DNA of 64,000 nt from Theobroma cacao (Eukaryota > Streptophyta > Magnoliopsida > Malvales > Malvaceae): assembly GCF_000208745.1 (NCBI RefSeq), contig NC_030852.1:306609-370608 (forward strand). Reading direction: 5' to 3'. Each line of letters starts with the position of its first letter. The stretch's first letter is position 1. Below, piece by piece: positions 49,353-63,167 of this stretch. The position numbers were made by a program, and so were the translations under genes. The notes below the pieces were generated by a model. That model searched no databases and had not been told where the DNA came from. It worked only from the letters and a program-made list of their open reading frames with translations.

Positions 49353-50314
49353 TTAGCTTGCAGCCTCTGAGATGCTTTGTAATGAGGGCTGCCATGTCTT
49401 TGATCTGGCAGCAGAGTTGGCTGATGGTGTTGATCTCGGCCGGTGCCTTTCATGTTTGCTCACCTGCACATGGTTAATATCATCAGAAAAAAATCCATAC
49501 AATTATATGCTCATTAATTAGCCAAATATTTATCTTTTAAATCTTCAAGCAGTTTGATGTTCTTAAATAAAATTTTGTTCTTTGTTCTAAATCCTAAATG
49601 CTGCACTAGGAAATTTAAGCAGCACCGAGGCAATTTTATTCTGAAAATAAAGCTTTTCAATTGCAAGCACATGCATATATAATTTCTAATGATTATCTAC
49701 AGTAATAATAAACAGAGATACCAACTAAGAATAGCTGGTTAAGGAAATTTACCTTATTTTCCTTATCTGGTTCAGATCTTCTTCCCACTGTCTCTGGCCT
49801 CAAACCAGCCTTCTCAAATGGCTTCTCTGCTGATTCTTGCTGGTTTTTCTTCATCTTTGCATGTTTCTTTGCGCACAACCCTTTCATAACTTCTAAAAAC
49901 CAAAAACCAGGAAGCACATAACTCAAAATCAGATAAAATCCTAAAGACAAAAACAAGGCCTTTCTTACCAATACGAAGTAAAAACAAAGAACAAAAAAAA
50001 AACAACCAGAAATATGTATATATACCTTGAGTGGTGATGAGCCTGTAAACCTGGCCAAGAACAAGAGTATCCGTCGGCCGGAGAAGCTTAATCCTTGTCA
50101 AACGAACAGGGTTGACATTGTTGGCGCTGTTGTCTGGACATTTATCATTGTTACTGGAATGATACAAGGTGGTAGAGATAAGAAGAGCAACATAGTGGCC
50201 AGGGTTCATCCTCATAATCTCACTAGCACTCATAGGCCAATAAAACTTGTCTACTTTCCCACTTGGGTGCTGAATTACCAGAGTTGCTGCATCAACAGCT
50301 TGGCAGTTCCCCAT
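49353..50314 (-). CDS. PADRE (DUF4228) domain protein
   Basis: Three exons on the minus strand: 50314-50026, 49892-49753, 49463-49353; 179 residues. The N-terminus MGNCQAVDAATLVIQHPSGK is the family hallmark; Gly2 and Cys4 allow N-myristoylation and palmitoylation, so membrane attachment is likely. The conserved body is FYWPMSASEIMRMNPGHYVAL, then LLRPTDTLVLGQVYRLITTQEV. A basic low-complexity middle is followed by the conserved end WQPSLQSISEAAS. PADRE genes in Arabidopsis often respond to pathogens and abiotic stress, but their molecular action is unknown. The ATG at 50314 is chosen for the MGNCQ motif; an in-frame upstream ATG at 50359 would hide Gly2. A TATA box sits about 100 bases upstream. 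Confidence 0.92.
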
Positions 50315-50412
50315 TTTCCCTTTTTCTGTTGAATGTTTTCCAGGCCTCAAAGGAAGCAAGCAAAGCTAGGAAGGAAGGTATTAGGAAGAGAGGAGAACTA
50401 TGCTGCAGTGCC

Positions 50413-50418
50413 TTTATA
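50413..50418 (-). promoter_or_regulatory. TATA box of the PADRE gene
   Basis: The minus strand reads CTATAAAGG about 100 bases before the start codon, giving a leader of about 65-70 bases if transcription starts near 30 bases downstream. Confidence 0.65.
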
Positions 50419-50419
50419 G

Positions 50420-53400
50420 CCAACCACACCCACCAACTTTCATAAACCTTTTCTTATAATTATAAGACAGTGAGATGAAGGGTAATGAAGGGTAGATGGG
50501 TCATTTGCAGCTGGAATAAAGTAGTGATTTAGGTAATTTTAATTGGAACATGCAATGATTTGGTGAGCTGTGACTGGTTGTCTATAGGGACTAGGCGAAA
50601 GCATGGACAGAGGTGATTTCTTTTTTTCAGTTTTAAGAGAAATACGTTACCAATTCCTTTAGGTCTGCTTCCTGGTCCACCATGGTTGAGCAGCACTGTT
50701 CCATAGAGGCTGCAAGATCGCCACGTCAACTAAGATTATCCAAGAACTCATCTTGGAATGGACGGTTATCCATGGATATGTGGTCTTCTTTGAATAAAAG
50801 TCGCCTACTCTTTCTCGATCGACTTCTCTTTCGTAATTTTGCATTACAAGTAAATTTATGAAAATTATATTAAGTGAGACATCAAACGGAAACAGAAATT
50901 TATATACAAATAGGTTTTTCCAACTCTAAGAAGATGGTGTCCAAACAAGCTTTTGTTAAATGAAATGTTTTCTGTAGCTTTTGTAAGAGAATTGTCAAAT
51001 GTTTGTAGGGATTCTAGCTTAAGCTAGATCTAAGAATCTTTCCTAGTTCAATGCCAGTTAAACCAATATTCTAAACCAAGACAAATGTAGTTTTTAACTA
51101 TCATATCAACAAAACTGTTGATTAGATATGTCTAGATAAAGCATCTTGGCATTTGCTATTCTCAAATTCTCAAGCTTAGTTTAACCCAAATCTCATCCAT
51201 ACAAAACTTTATCTAAATTGGGACATTGAGAGAGGAAGCATATGACACCAAAGGTCCCATTTGGGGCACGCTCCAGGGAGGGGCGTGAGGCAGCGGTGGA
51301 CCATGGCCGGATGGGGATGAGCCATAGCCATCGAACCAGGAAGGTAGGCGTGGGAAAAGGAACCACTTTATGAGCGGCGTGGCTGCCTGTGAGGGAGAAT
51401 AGGGATGACTCTCTCCTCCTTTTCTTTTTTTCTCCTTGTGCGTTACATTGCAAAAGATAGCCAAAAAGAAGGATCCAATTTGCCTAAAAGCAAAGCCTTT
51501 TTATTGACACCGTGGGAGGCCAACTAAAAATCCCTTATGTTTTGCTTTGCTTTGCTTTTGGATTGGGGCACACACCCCTATGATGAAAAGAATTCCCTTT
51601 GCTTTTACATGTCTTAGATTTGGTACATTGTCAAAGGAATCAACTTGTTTCTAATGGATGATCAGGGGAAGTTATTTGAGTGTTCAACATCAATAGCCAT
51701 GTCAAGATGACAAAGATTTCAACTAAGGATGACACCTACTGACATATATGTTCCTCTCATGTAGGCAGTGCCAAACAAGGATGAACACTAGTTTCTTTTC
51801 ATACCCAATTAAATTAAACTAGCGAAATCAGCACACTCAATACCCTCACTTGCACAACCATTAAGTATTTCTCTTTCACCTGTTTTCTCAAATATTGACC
51901 AAATATGTACGTGTGTGAGAGAAAGAATTTTTGAGAACTTATAACTTACTTATATCAACAAAAAATATCTAATTAAATCATACAAGTTACCGTTTTCTAC
52001 TTTAATCCCTTCTTTCTTTACGATATTGTAATTAAGGGTTTGAATTAATTTCCTCCATAAAGTATACATGAATGAATATTAGATTAATATAGTAATGACC
52101 CCACCAAAAGCTTTGTATGACATGTTATATTTATGATTAGTCCATTGAGAATAATTTAGCACTCGATTTTCTTATTCTGTAATGTGTGCATTGAATCCAT
52201 AACCAATTTGTGGTTTATTTGTTTTAAAAAATGAAATTGAATAACCCATTTGTGGCATTATTTTTTGTGGAAAATAATTAAGCATGTGATACATGCTTTT
52301 TATGTATGCATTTCTTTGTTTTTTCTATTTTTTTCCATCAGTCATCCCAAGCTAGTTGCCCCCTCTGTATGACAATGGAATCATGCATAACAAAGTGAAA
52401 AATCATTTTCTAATTTTATCCATATGTTAGTCTTCCTTGTTCCTTAGTTTTTTTGGCACTACCAAGATTTGGGAATTTGGTTGGGTTCTGATCTATAACT
52501 TTGCAGTACTGTTTGAATTGGTTCATGCTGGATGTTGCTTCCTGCTGGATCAAAAGAAACCTTAATTTTTCCAGCTTGATTTGACTGTGCATGATTTCTT
52601 GTGTGAACTTTAGATGCACACAATGACCACTCTTGAGGATAAAATTTTATCATTGTGTTTTACAGGGGACCAGGGTCAGTTTCCATCTTCCATGCCTGGT
52701 TGCATAAATTGGGAACAGAAACAACTTCATCATACAGGTGAAGCTGTGGGGGCACTCACCCTGCCAGATTTTTTCTGTCCTGAAATCTGATGACTGACAA
52801 TTCTTTCGGTCCCTCTGAGAGTTCGAACTACCCTGATTAAGCCAGGATCTTTCAGACAAGTTCACAAAGATTAATTAACACCAAATCTCACATAGATCTC
52901 CTCACTTTTTTCACCTTTTGGCCCCATGGCCATCAAATAATTCTCATTATGCTTCACAGGCTGCTTTCCCTTTTCCTCTTTTTCCCTCTCAGGGGTTGAT
53001 TATGATCTTACAAAGCTGAAAGTCTAAACCACAGAATGTTATGTATCTATCATTGTATTAAAAGAAAAGAAACCTTGATTTGGCGGTATTTTTATTAGTA
53101 GACAATTATTCCATTATGCTTTTGAATTGACTATTCCTAGGGCCTAAGAACATGGTTATCATAGACTTAAAACCAAGAACATACCTGGAAGGAAAAAGAA
53201 AAAGACCCATTTCAAATTTTCTTTGCAATTCTGGAAAAAGGAAAAAAAAATTGTAAAGCAAGATTGTTTCCATGTAGTTTTAACTCTGGCTTTGATCTTG
53301 TCTTCTGATTTTGTCACCAGGTTGCTTTGTCTATTGCACATGGAAAAACTCCAGAAAATTCTGAAATGCTGATATCTATATCATGTTCAACATTATTTTT

Positions 53401-56400
53401 TTTCTCAGAAAAGATAGTAGAGCTTGTAAGAAAGAAAAATTTTGGTACCACATGCTGGACTATCTCTCACCAAATCAATCTGATCATCACATGCCAAATT
53501 GTCTTTCCAAAATCTTGACAAATTGCCCATGCAAAACCACAAGCTTTTCTTGATTGATCAATCTGCAATTAATTAATGAGCCTATGAAATATCAAATATG
53601 TGATTGAGCTAAGCAAACAGCTTCAGATTTTTTGTTCTGGGTATACAACCATTAACTTCTCAGCTCATGTATCTATCTAGGAAAGGGACAACAACATTAA
53701 TCCTTCTTTATGATCATGAAGCTTTGACCCCTCTCCTCAGCTGTAAATCTTTTCATTTTTTAATCCAAAAAAGGACCCAATATATATATTTTTTGTTGCA
53801 ACCATGAAAAGTTGAAATCCTATTGGAACTTGTGGCTTGAGGTCACTTGAAACCCCTTTTTTTAATTAAATAAAGAAGTTCATAATTTAATTGACCAAAA
53901 TCCTGGATAACATTTCTTAATGGTCAAAATGTCTGAAACCATGTGAAAGAGTTAGGTACTCTCCTTTCCTAAATTATTCACCATCCCGCCTCTGCAAAAT
54001 ATGGCCAAAGATGGTGGACTGTACCTATTAAATTAATGCATGAAATATCAGAACTTCTTTTGTACAGAATCTGTACATCCATGCATATTAAATGGAAAAA
54101 TCTGACTTTTCTTAATAAATATAATTGATTCATATGCATTTGAGTATAAAAAAACTAGTGGGTAGCATTGAACTCTTCCTCCTTTTCATGAATTGAAGTG
54201 AATGGGAACAACATTTTGCAGGGGTCCCATATTGTCACTACCTGGCATTTATATTTGAAATTCTAACAACACCTCCCTCACCAAACAACATTCAGAGTAG
54301 TTTCAGGATTCTTGGGATGGCTGTTTTTGTTTCTTCTAGCTTATGTACCTATATCACATAGCACAGGAGCAAGAAATGAGCTTACTGTATAAAAAGAGCT
54401 ACTAGAAAACAAAAGTGATTCAGCAAAACTCCAAAATTTTCTTGCTTAATTTTTGCCCACAGTCACAGGGCTGCTTGTAGGTAGATGATGTCTATGATTA
54501 AAGAATACAGAGAATGTTCTGTCAGTTGGGTGATTTGAAAGTGCTTTCCACCTTAGGAACAATCTGATTTGAATTTGAATTGCAGAAAATAATAATCAAG
54601 TTGCTAAGGTCTTTCTAAAGAGCAATAACACAACTTTATAGCATGATTAGTACCACAATAATGATATTGGTTGCATACCCTTTGGTCAGTTTCTTTTAAT
54701 TTAATGCTCATTATTAGACCAGACCTGATAATTTAATACGATGCATTAACATGACATGAAATTAAACCAATTTGGGATTAAGATTTCGTATGTTTTAGTA
54801 GAATGTTTATTACCTTTAATTAGAAGTGCTGGAATGCTTTTGGAATATTTTTATCTGAAATGCCAATTTAAACAATCATCCTATATAGAAAATGGTTGAT
54901 TCATTGATCAATGAGCTAAAAAGCAAGACTAATGTGGGAGCTGGATTTTGAGATTCTCTCAGCACTTGTTAACTAATACCTATAAAGGTTGGGAGTGAAG
55001 TGATAATGTTTTTATTTGTTTTTAATAAAGTTTTTTCATTCACCAATGGAGCACTAAAATCAGAAAGGCCTTTACCACCAGGTGAAGCTTCTCCAATTCC
55101 TATCTGCTTTTGCAGCATCAGCTGCTGCAACTTTTTTAAGTGACCCTTTTTTTTCTTTTTCCTCTTGTACTCTACAGCAACTAGAAAGAATATTTACTTG
55201 TACAAAACCAACCACATATAGCCATCAGGGATCCTCCTCAGCCAGGTTCAGGGCAAACCAAGTAGATAAGAGAGAATTAAGGATCAGTTCCTTTCCAGTT
55301 TGCTCAGTCATCTGTTTTCTCTTTTTCTTTTTCTTTTTTTCTTTTTTTTCCTTATTAGATTAGTCCAAAAGAAAACAAAACACCTCGTTTCCGTACCCCA
55401 AACCAATTGTTTCACCTCACAAAGTTTTGCTTCCCTCCAGAAAGATACCCTCTGAAACCTTTCTGCTGCTTTTCTAGCTTAGAAGTGCAAAACCAAGTGA
55501 ATGTTGGGTGGATTTGTTTGTGGATAAGCTCCCATTGATACTTAAATTTAATATTATAAATTATTTTTGCTGTGTATGTATAAAAGGATTTATGAAAATG
55601 GAATAATCATCATCATGATATCTTCTTTTTAGGTTAGATACAAATCTTTCAGATCAAAAAATAGGAGATTCTACCATCATGAATGGCAATATCATTGAAA
55701 AGCCAGTGTGGTTGATTTCTAAAGTGTTTGCTCTGAGGAAAAAGTAGATGCAAAGCTTGAGATAAAAGCACTTGAATTAATTGATTGATGGAAATAGAAT
55801 TTTGTGAAAGCAACTGTATTTCCAGAAGGCAAGACTGACAACTTGCTTCTGTTCTTATTAACCCTGAAATTCATTTCATCTTGTTCCATTGTCCTCTCTG
55901 CTTTACTATGTTTAATATCACCAGACCAGAGTGGATGCCAAATACGAAAAAGGGCTGAGATTCTGTAGTAGACATCTACAAGAAAGTTAGTATAGCAAGT
56001 TTTGTTATGCCTTGATATGGCCTTCAGGAACGGCCTAAAAGATGGCACTGCCTCTTAGCTACATTAGTTTTTGACAAAGATGTTAGTTATAGTTGTTTTG
56101 TTCAAAGAATTTGCAAGTAGTAACTCAGTTTCCTTTTATGAAGATCAATGGTATGAGAACACACCATTTTCTGATGCACAGAATCCATTTAGAATGTTAA
56201 GTGCAGAGCATCCTTGTAACTCCTCCCATACCGTCAAAAATTGGAAGAGAATCCAATTCTGAAAATGTAAACAATGCTTGCACCAGTTCAGTCCAGTCCT
56301 ATTTGAGCCCAATTTTGCTCTTCAGGCATTATTAATTAGATTACAAGGAATTGCCACTACACTAAAAGGCTAGAAGCTGGCTCAAATCAATTTCACAAAT

Positions 56401-57095
56401 CAGCATTACAAAAATTTTCCTTGTTCTTTTTTGTTTCATTTTTCCCTTTAACAGAGTTGGGGAATGGAGCAGGGAAGTTTACTCCTAATACACTTGGATC
56501 CCATGATCTCCATCAATTTACCCTCTACCAAGAACGACCCGAAAAAGGAGTCAATTAGACAGAAGAATACACAAAGCCACTTTAGAAACTCAAGATTGTG
56601 GACTTCATAACTAGTTTACAAATAGATGAATCCTCAGTAAGACAGCCTCCATGCTTCATAAATCAGGTTATAAGAAAGTCCAAATTTTTTCATCACCTGA
56701 TCAGGTAATGTGGATTGCACAGTGTGTGTACCATCAGGTTGCCTTGTATCCTTAGTAGGTCAAATATGCAGATAAACGAATTAGTGAACTAACACTTATA
56801 CAGCAAACATGGAAAAAAGATGAATTGAACAGAGGCATTAAAACTGCTTCATTGCTACTTCAAATCCACATGTCTGTTGGATTTACAGCAAGAAAAAAAA
56901 AAACAATAATTCAATAAATATTCTAAGGCATCCTATAAAGGGAAACACTATGTTATACTGCTATAGCGTGTAATACAATTCACAACAGAGAATTAATGGT
57001 TGGTGATAGTCAGATGCGATCGACAAAGTGCCATTGAGAACTTAACAAGGGCCAATACTTGATAAACCGCCTTTAACTCAGCAACTCCTTGTATA
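50420..57095. other. Large gene-free interval
   Basis: 6.7 kb between the PADRE promoter and the 3' end of the transporter gene. No open frame on either strand shows a known domain or makes sense with splice sites. A GC-rich patch lies at 51240-51400. T-rich and A-rich tracts are frequent (for example 55305-55350). I looked for tRNA-like, conserved microRNA and transposon sequences and recognised none. Confidence 0.5.
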
Positions 57096-60000
57096 TCACA
57101 CAGATGGGAAATATTTGTTTAGGTTGAAGGGAAGGGAATAAAATTCTTCACTCCTTGAATCACCCTTGAAGGATCGGAACTTGTCCCACCAGTGCTTACC
57201 CCTGTCCTTCCTAATTGAACTGTCCTTGCGATGCAATGTGTTGTCAAGGAAATATGCCAAGCAACCCGCAACAAATGCTTCGGATGATAAAGGAACATTT
57301 ACAATGTCGTTGAACTGTCAAGCAAGGAACAAAATTCTTGTCAGTGAGACCCAATTAACTACAACATGATTCTAACAAAATATTATTTTAAGATTAAAAG
57401 TTAAAGAGATTCCGTATGAATACCCATCTCGCGCCTGTGTGAACTGGACCATAGCCATTAAGTGCAGTATACTCATTGAAGTACTGTGGCACAGATAAGC
57501 CCATAAATACAGAGAAGCCTAATATAAACTTTGTACGGAAGCTGTTGAGGTTGCAGAATTGAAGAAAACTAAGGCCTCCCGCACCTGCAGAATGAGGAAA
57601 TTCAATACATAAATACTTGAAACAGCTTACAACATATCATAAATCCACATGCTTGCTCGTGAACAGCTCGAATCAGACACATACCGACATAAGCAAAGAA
57701 CAGGCAGTACAAAGCAGCAATAATGGGTGCTGGAATTGAAGCAAAGACTGCTCCAAATTTCCCTGCACATTAATGATATATCAACAACTAATAGGAAAGA
57801 AAAAAAATGCTCAAGGACTTTTAAAAAATCTCATAAATCAACCAATTACCTAGAATGGAGAAGAAAATCATAAATCCAGCAGAGATTTGGACAACTCTTC
57901 GGCTGCCAACTCGTGTCAAGGCCAAAAGACCAGCATTCTCTCTGAGGAGAGACCAAAGTCAGTATAAAAAATTCTGTTTTCAATTGATTGAACAGGGAAA
58001 AAAAAGGTCCAACAATAACTTTCATTGCTAATCAGAGCCTTACACAGATACTGAGGATCCATTGACAGTTCCAAACAACCCTGAGACCAAAATTGCAACT
58101 CCCTAAAGCAGGGCAAAAAAGGGTAAGTTCACAAAGATTAGAATCCAATACTAACATGACTGAAGTTCAGCAAAGGCAGATAAAATTTCCAGATGTTCAA
58201 AGGAAATGCAGGATCCTGTGGCAATGTTGATGACTTAATGTATATGAATTCATGTAATTTGAGCACAAGGTTAATAGGGGACCAATCCAACGTGATCATG
58301 GAGCATAAGACAGCCAATTTAACTAATAATGTTAATTTTTATAAATTTTTTTCACATTATACACATGCAAATCAACAAGCTTTTTCAAATTACCTGCCAA
58401 CCAACACCACGGCTAAGAATAGAAGGTGGCATTGGAGTTGCACTTGCATATCTTGACACCGCAATAAAAGCCCCAGTGGACTGTTTATGACAATAAACAG
58501 AGGTAAAAGGTTAGCTTTCTTTGAATTATTAAATCAAACTTCAATTTCCAAAGAGTATCAAAGAATTTGCTAGGATGTATGCTTAAACAACAATACAGAA
58601 TAACCAAATCACCAAAAAAAAAAGGAAAACCAATGATACTTTAACCCTAAGGGCGAAAATGAAAAAACTCTGCCAGTTGATACAAAAAGAGTTGAAATAA
58701 AATGGCAGTGCAGGAAAGTCAATAAGAAATAACTTGAGAGAAAATAGTAGCAAAAAAAAAAAATAACAAAGATGACAATGACATTCAACTCAGTTTTTTT
58801 TATTAGAAACAACAAAATAAGAAGAATAGAAAACGATTAAAAAGTTAATAAAATTCATAAATAACAGAAGAAAACAAACCTCTACAAGAGCAACAAAAGA
58901 AGCCATCATCATAGCAAAGGCTTCACCAGCATCAAATGAAGGTGCTCCCCATTGAAAGGGATACGGAACTCTTATCCTGCAAATCCATAATTTTTGTAAG
59001 GAATGATTATAACCAAGCCATTCTTGACAAGAGATATCATATTATGTAAAAGAATCTTAAGGTTGTTATCAAATCAAGTCCAAATTTGCCTTCTGTAGCT
59101 TAGATTCTCTATTCAATTTAAAAAGACTATTAAACTTATGAAGCAAGTCCAGAACCGAAACTGCTGAAACTTTTAGAAGGCAACTAAAGCCGGATTTAAT
59201 ACATCACAAGCATCATCCAATATGTACCAAAATTTTTAATTTGTAGAAGTGGAATTTCCTCAGATAGAACATATAAACACCAGTCTTGCCTAATCAGCTA
59301 GCCCATTTGTTGAAATGTGTGACCAACCCATTCAATTGATTATGAATTAGAGTGAAACCCTATGATTTAAGAAAATGTACCCTAGAGTAACAAAAGATTT
59401 TCATGTGCACCTCTCTCAAAATAAATAATTTAGCATTATCCAATATTTACTGAAATTTTTAATTTGTAGAAGTAGAATTTCCTCAGATAGAACATATAAA
59501 CACCAGTCTTGCCTAATCAGCTAGCCTATTTGTTGAAATGCATGACCAGCCCATTCACTTGATTATGAATTAGAGTGAAACCCTATGATATTTAAGAAAA
59601 TGTACCCCAGAGTAACAAAAGATTTTCATGTGCACCTTTCTCAAAATAAATGATTCATAGGTTAAATCATGCATGATATACCAATAGAGAATTGCAAAGG
59701 GGACAACTGCTCTAAGGATGCTGCATGAACTCACCATGGAGCAGCATCTATTAAACCAGCACGATCAGTGCGGCAGCTTATCTGTGTCTTTGGTGCTTTA
59801 CCATTATAAGCTCCACCCACAGTGAGTAAATGAGCATAAATCCAAACAACCACCACAGAGAATATGACAGCAAAACGATCAAAAACGTGTCTTCCAGATT
59901 TTATCACATGAGGCATGTACTGCACGATAAGCACAGACAACCAATTATTATTTTGATACTGAGAAAAAATCTCAAATATGTGAGACTATAGATATAAGAT

Positions 60001-62434
60001 GGACAACTGCACTTTTTGAAAATTTTAAAACACTACCTGTGAGATAAATACTATGAGAATTAGCTGAGGCAGCCCAATCTCCACACATTTGGCAACCTAA
60101 TTATTGAAACAATAGTCAACATCCATATGATGATAAAGATAATGGTACAGTGTCAGACTATGCATTTTCATAGTATATCATGTGAAGCAGAGACTTACCC
60201 CAGGAAAACCAAACTCATAAAGCCCAAAACCAACTAGAGATACCAAAGGAACAACTGAAAGTGGACTTAAAAACCTGAAAAATGGAAACATATACCCATA
60301 TGATTAAAATAAATTAGTTGCAAGCGTCTCATTAAAATATTGTACTTTGTTCCAGATATACCGGAGCAAACATTCAATTGAACCAGCATGAAGCAAGTAT
60401 TAGTCCAGGAACCAGCAATTCAAAAACTGAATCCGCTTACAATAACAATATAAAACATATAAGACCAAGATACAATCAACTGTATTACAATTACTTAAAA
60501 AGTTACAAGGAAATGCATATATGGCTAAGGCCTTCAAGCTTTCCATGAAATAGTAAGCAATAGTCAACTAACCTTGCAACATTACGCCAAAGGCCACTGA
60601 AGCCGAGGACAATCTGAAGAGTTGAAGCAACAATGAGGGAACCCTGGATTGCCCGCATTATCCTTTTAAATCTCTGAAAAGGCATCAAAACACAACATAT
60701 AAATAAACCACATAAAACATCAATAAGCAGAATGCTGGTGCTCAAACTCGATTCCTTTTTCTGTATATTTACTTTTTCATGTTATAAAATACAAAAAGGT
60801 GCCTAGAATCTAGTACTCCTATCAAGAAAAAAAGGAATGCATTGTAAACATCTCTATACTCTTCTTCCAATGGGATGTTGAAGAAATACAGTATCATATC
60901 AGTTATACTCAAGCTGGATAAAAGTTGTCTCCACTATTGCAATTAGGTAACTGCTTGCTTTTCCATATTAAGAAGCAACTTTAGCAATTCCAATGCCCAA
61001 ACAAACACCGGCATATATAGTAAAATGTAAAATGGAGTTTAGATCACAAAACCTCGATAGGATCTGAAGTATCACTGAACCGACCAGCAAGGATAATTGA
61101 GATTGTCGTTGGGACAAATGTATAAGATCCTCCAATCACAGCAGGCAATCTAGTCCCAAACAGTGTCTGCAGCAATGTGTTCAAACCAGCAACAAAGAGT
61201 AGCGTCTGAATCACCTTTGCTTTCTCCTCCTATAAAAGTCATTGCAATAACATGTTTCAAATTATCATGTCCAGGCAAAGTACCATAGCGATCAAAGTAT
61301 GTAACAAATGTCAAATCTTTATGTAGATTTATTTTCATTGGGCTTTACATTTCCACCTCCCATCTGGGGAACAAGAGAAGAGGGGATGATCACTGTCGTT
61401 CCAAGCATCACAAGATAATGTTGAAAACCAAGAAGGATGGCCTCGGCTGCATCATGTACACACCAAAATGCCAACAGATTAGTTGCAATTTTTTACTACC
61501 ACTGTACAAATGCCAGCAATAATGGAGTTATTACCTAATAGCCAAGTGAAGGCGTATCCACAACAGTTATTTATCTTCAAACAACATCAAAACAATAAAT
61601 GAAAATTTTCCTCAATTTGTTTGAAGTAGAGAGTGAACACCCCAGAGAAAATTGAAGATAATTGGGGGGATGGGTTGTGGTTTGGGTGAAAGACAAATAG
61701 AAAATGCCAATTAGAAGAGGTAAATGCTTAACAAAATTGAACCAAAAGGAGTCAATTAACAGAGAGAAGTTGGCTTCAGATTGACTTTAACCAAATCAAT
61801 AAGCAGATGACTTAGAATACCGTCCTTAGTTACCAAAGTGGAATACAGGAAAAGAGATTTTAATATATATAGATATATATATCTTTTTTTCTCGTTCAAT
61901 AAAATAAACCCAAATTTTAGTACACGATGAATTATCAAAAAGTAGTAGTTATGTTTTATTTTTCTTTTCTTTTTTTCTCATCCTCACAGAATTAGAATAT
62001 AAAATAAACCAAAATTAAAAAGATTTTTTCTTTTTTGCAGAATAGTGGCACTTCGCTTTTCCAAAAAGGGGTATCTAAGCCTAAAGAAGAACCCAAAAAA
62101 GCTACTTACTTTCAGCTAAAAAAAGAATTTACAGAAGATGCATATCCAAAAACAATGACTAATACCAAAACCTTACCTAAAACATTACCTGGTGGATTCA
62201 CAAGAATCATACTCTAAGCCAACCAAAAATCTAACATAATACCTCAGGAACTGAATTCAAAATTTAGAATCTAAGCTGTCAAAACCAGGAAAAACAACCA
62301 ATAACATAACAGCAGGGTTGAAGAAACTCACGCCATGGAGGTGGACTTGTAATGCAATAAGAAATGTTGGGTAGCTGTTCCTTTGGTGGATGTGGCTGTG
62401 GCTCATCTGCTTTAGCCGGAGCTCTTCCTGCCAT
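57096..62434 (-). CDS. NAT6: Nucleobase-ascorbate transporter (NAT/NCS2), NAT6-like
   Basis: Fourteen exons on the minus strand: 62434-62332, 61446-61349, 61229-61053, 60673-60573, 60274-60199, 60096-60037, 59919-59735, 58976-58880, 58480-58394, 58102-58044, 57941-57850, 57762-57685, 57584-57424, 57314-57096; 530 residues, all GT-AG, all phases agree. The conserved QH motif is Gln43-His44 in GFQHYLVMLG. The NAT signature ENAGLLALTR (349-358) fits [QEP]-N-x-G-x4-T-[RKG] and lines the substrate site. About 12-14 membrane helices are expected. The tail FYSLPFNLNKYFPSV is the plant NAT end. The family moves purines, uracil or (in animals) ascorbate with Na+ or H+; the plant clade has been linked to uracil or purine uptake at the plasma membrane, but the substrate is not shown by sequence. 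NAT6 versus NAT7 is a guess. Confidence 0.93.
59211..59657. repeat. 223-bp tandem duplication in a NAT intron
   Basis: Two direct copies with a period of 223 bases, about 59211-59433 and 59434-59657, including repeated landmarks CAGTCTTGCCTAATCAGCTA and AGAGTGAAACCCTATGAT. They differ at a modest number of positions and a small indel. The repeat lies wholly inside the intron between the exons ending at 58976 and 59735 and does not affect coding sequence. Confidence 0.9.
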
Positions 62435-63121
62435 GATCTCTCTCTTTCTCTCTCTATATACAAAAAAACCAACTTCTAAGAACCAGTAAGTGTAAACTAC
62501 TAAATCTGAGAACTACCCAGATCCCAAATCTTAAAGAACGTAACTAAAACAGCAAGAAACAAGAGAAAACAAGGGGAAACAAGATGACCCCAAACGCCAA
62601 AAGAGTGAGCCACTTACATGTGCAGCTACTAATATAGAGCTAATAAAGGGAAGAAGAATACGGAGATGGGGGCCTGGGAAAGGTTAAGGGACAAAAAAGT
62701 AGAACTAAAGATACTGAAATCTTCACAAAAGATTTCAATTTGAAGATAAGAGAAAGATGAAATGAGATGTGGGGGAGCAGTGAGGTGTTAATAATTGCAA
62801 TAGCAAAATAATGAGCCAGAAAAAAGGTTGTTACAATGAAAAGAAAGAACCTTTTGGCAAACTTCGAAGCAAAATCAAGTGACAAGGCATTAAAGTCAAT
62901 AATAAATCATCTTACCCCACTCCACCTAAAAATTGTTCCAGTGAAAAAAAAAAGAAGTAAAGAAAAAACTGAGCAAAAATAGCAGAGTACACTTAAACAA
63001 TCCTGGTGTTCTTTGAAGGAACAGAGTACAAATGCAACGCTTTATGAGAATTCAGAAATGTGTAAGCAATTTAAGCTTTGAATGCAACGATGACAAGGAG
63101 TGCCAACTTACTTTGTACTCA

Positions 63122-63167
<46 letters not shown>

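Noticed and set aside
49064..49477. Plus-strand frame of 137 residues
   Set aside because: Overlaps the last exon of the PADRE gene on the opposite strand, and the residues are low-complexity and hydrophobic.
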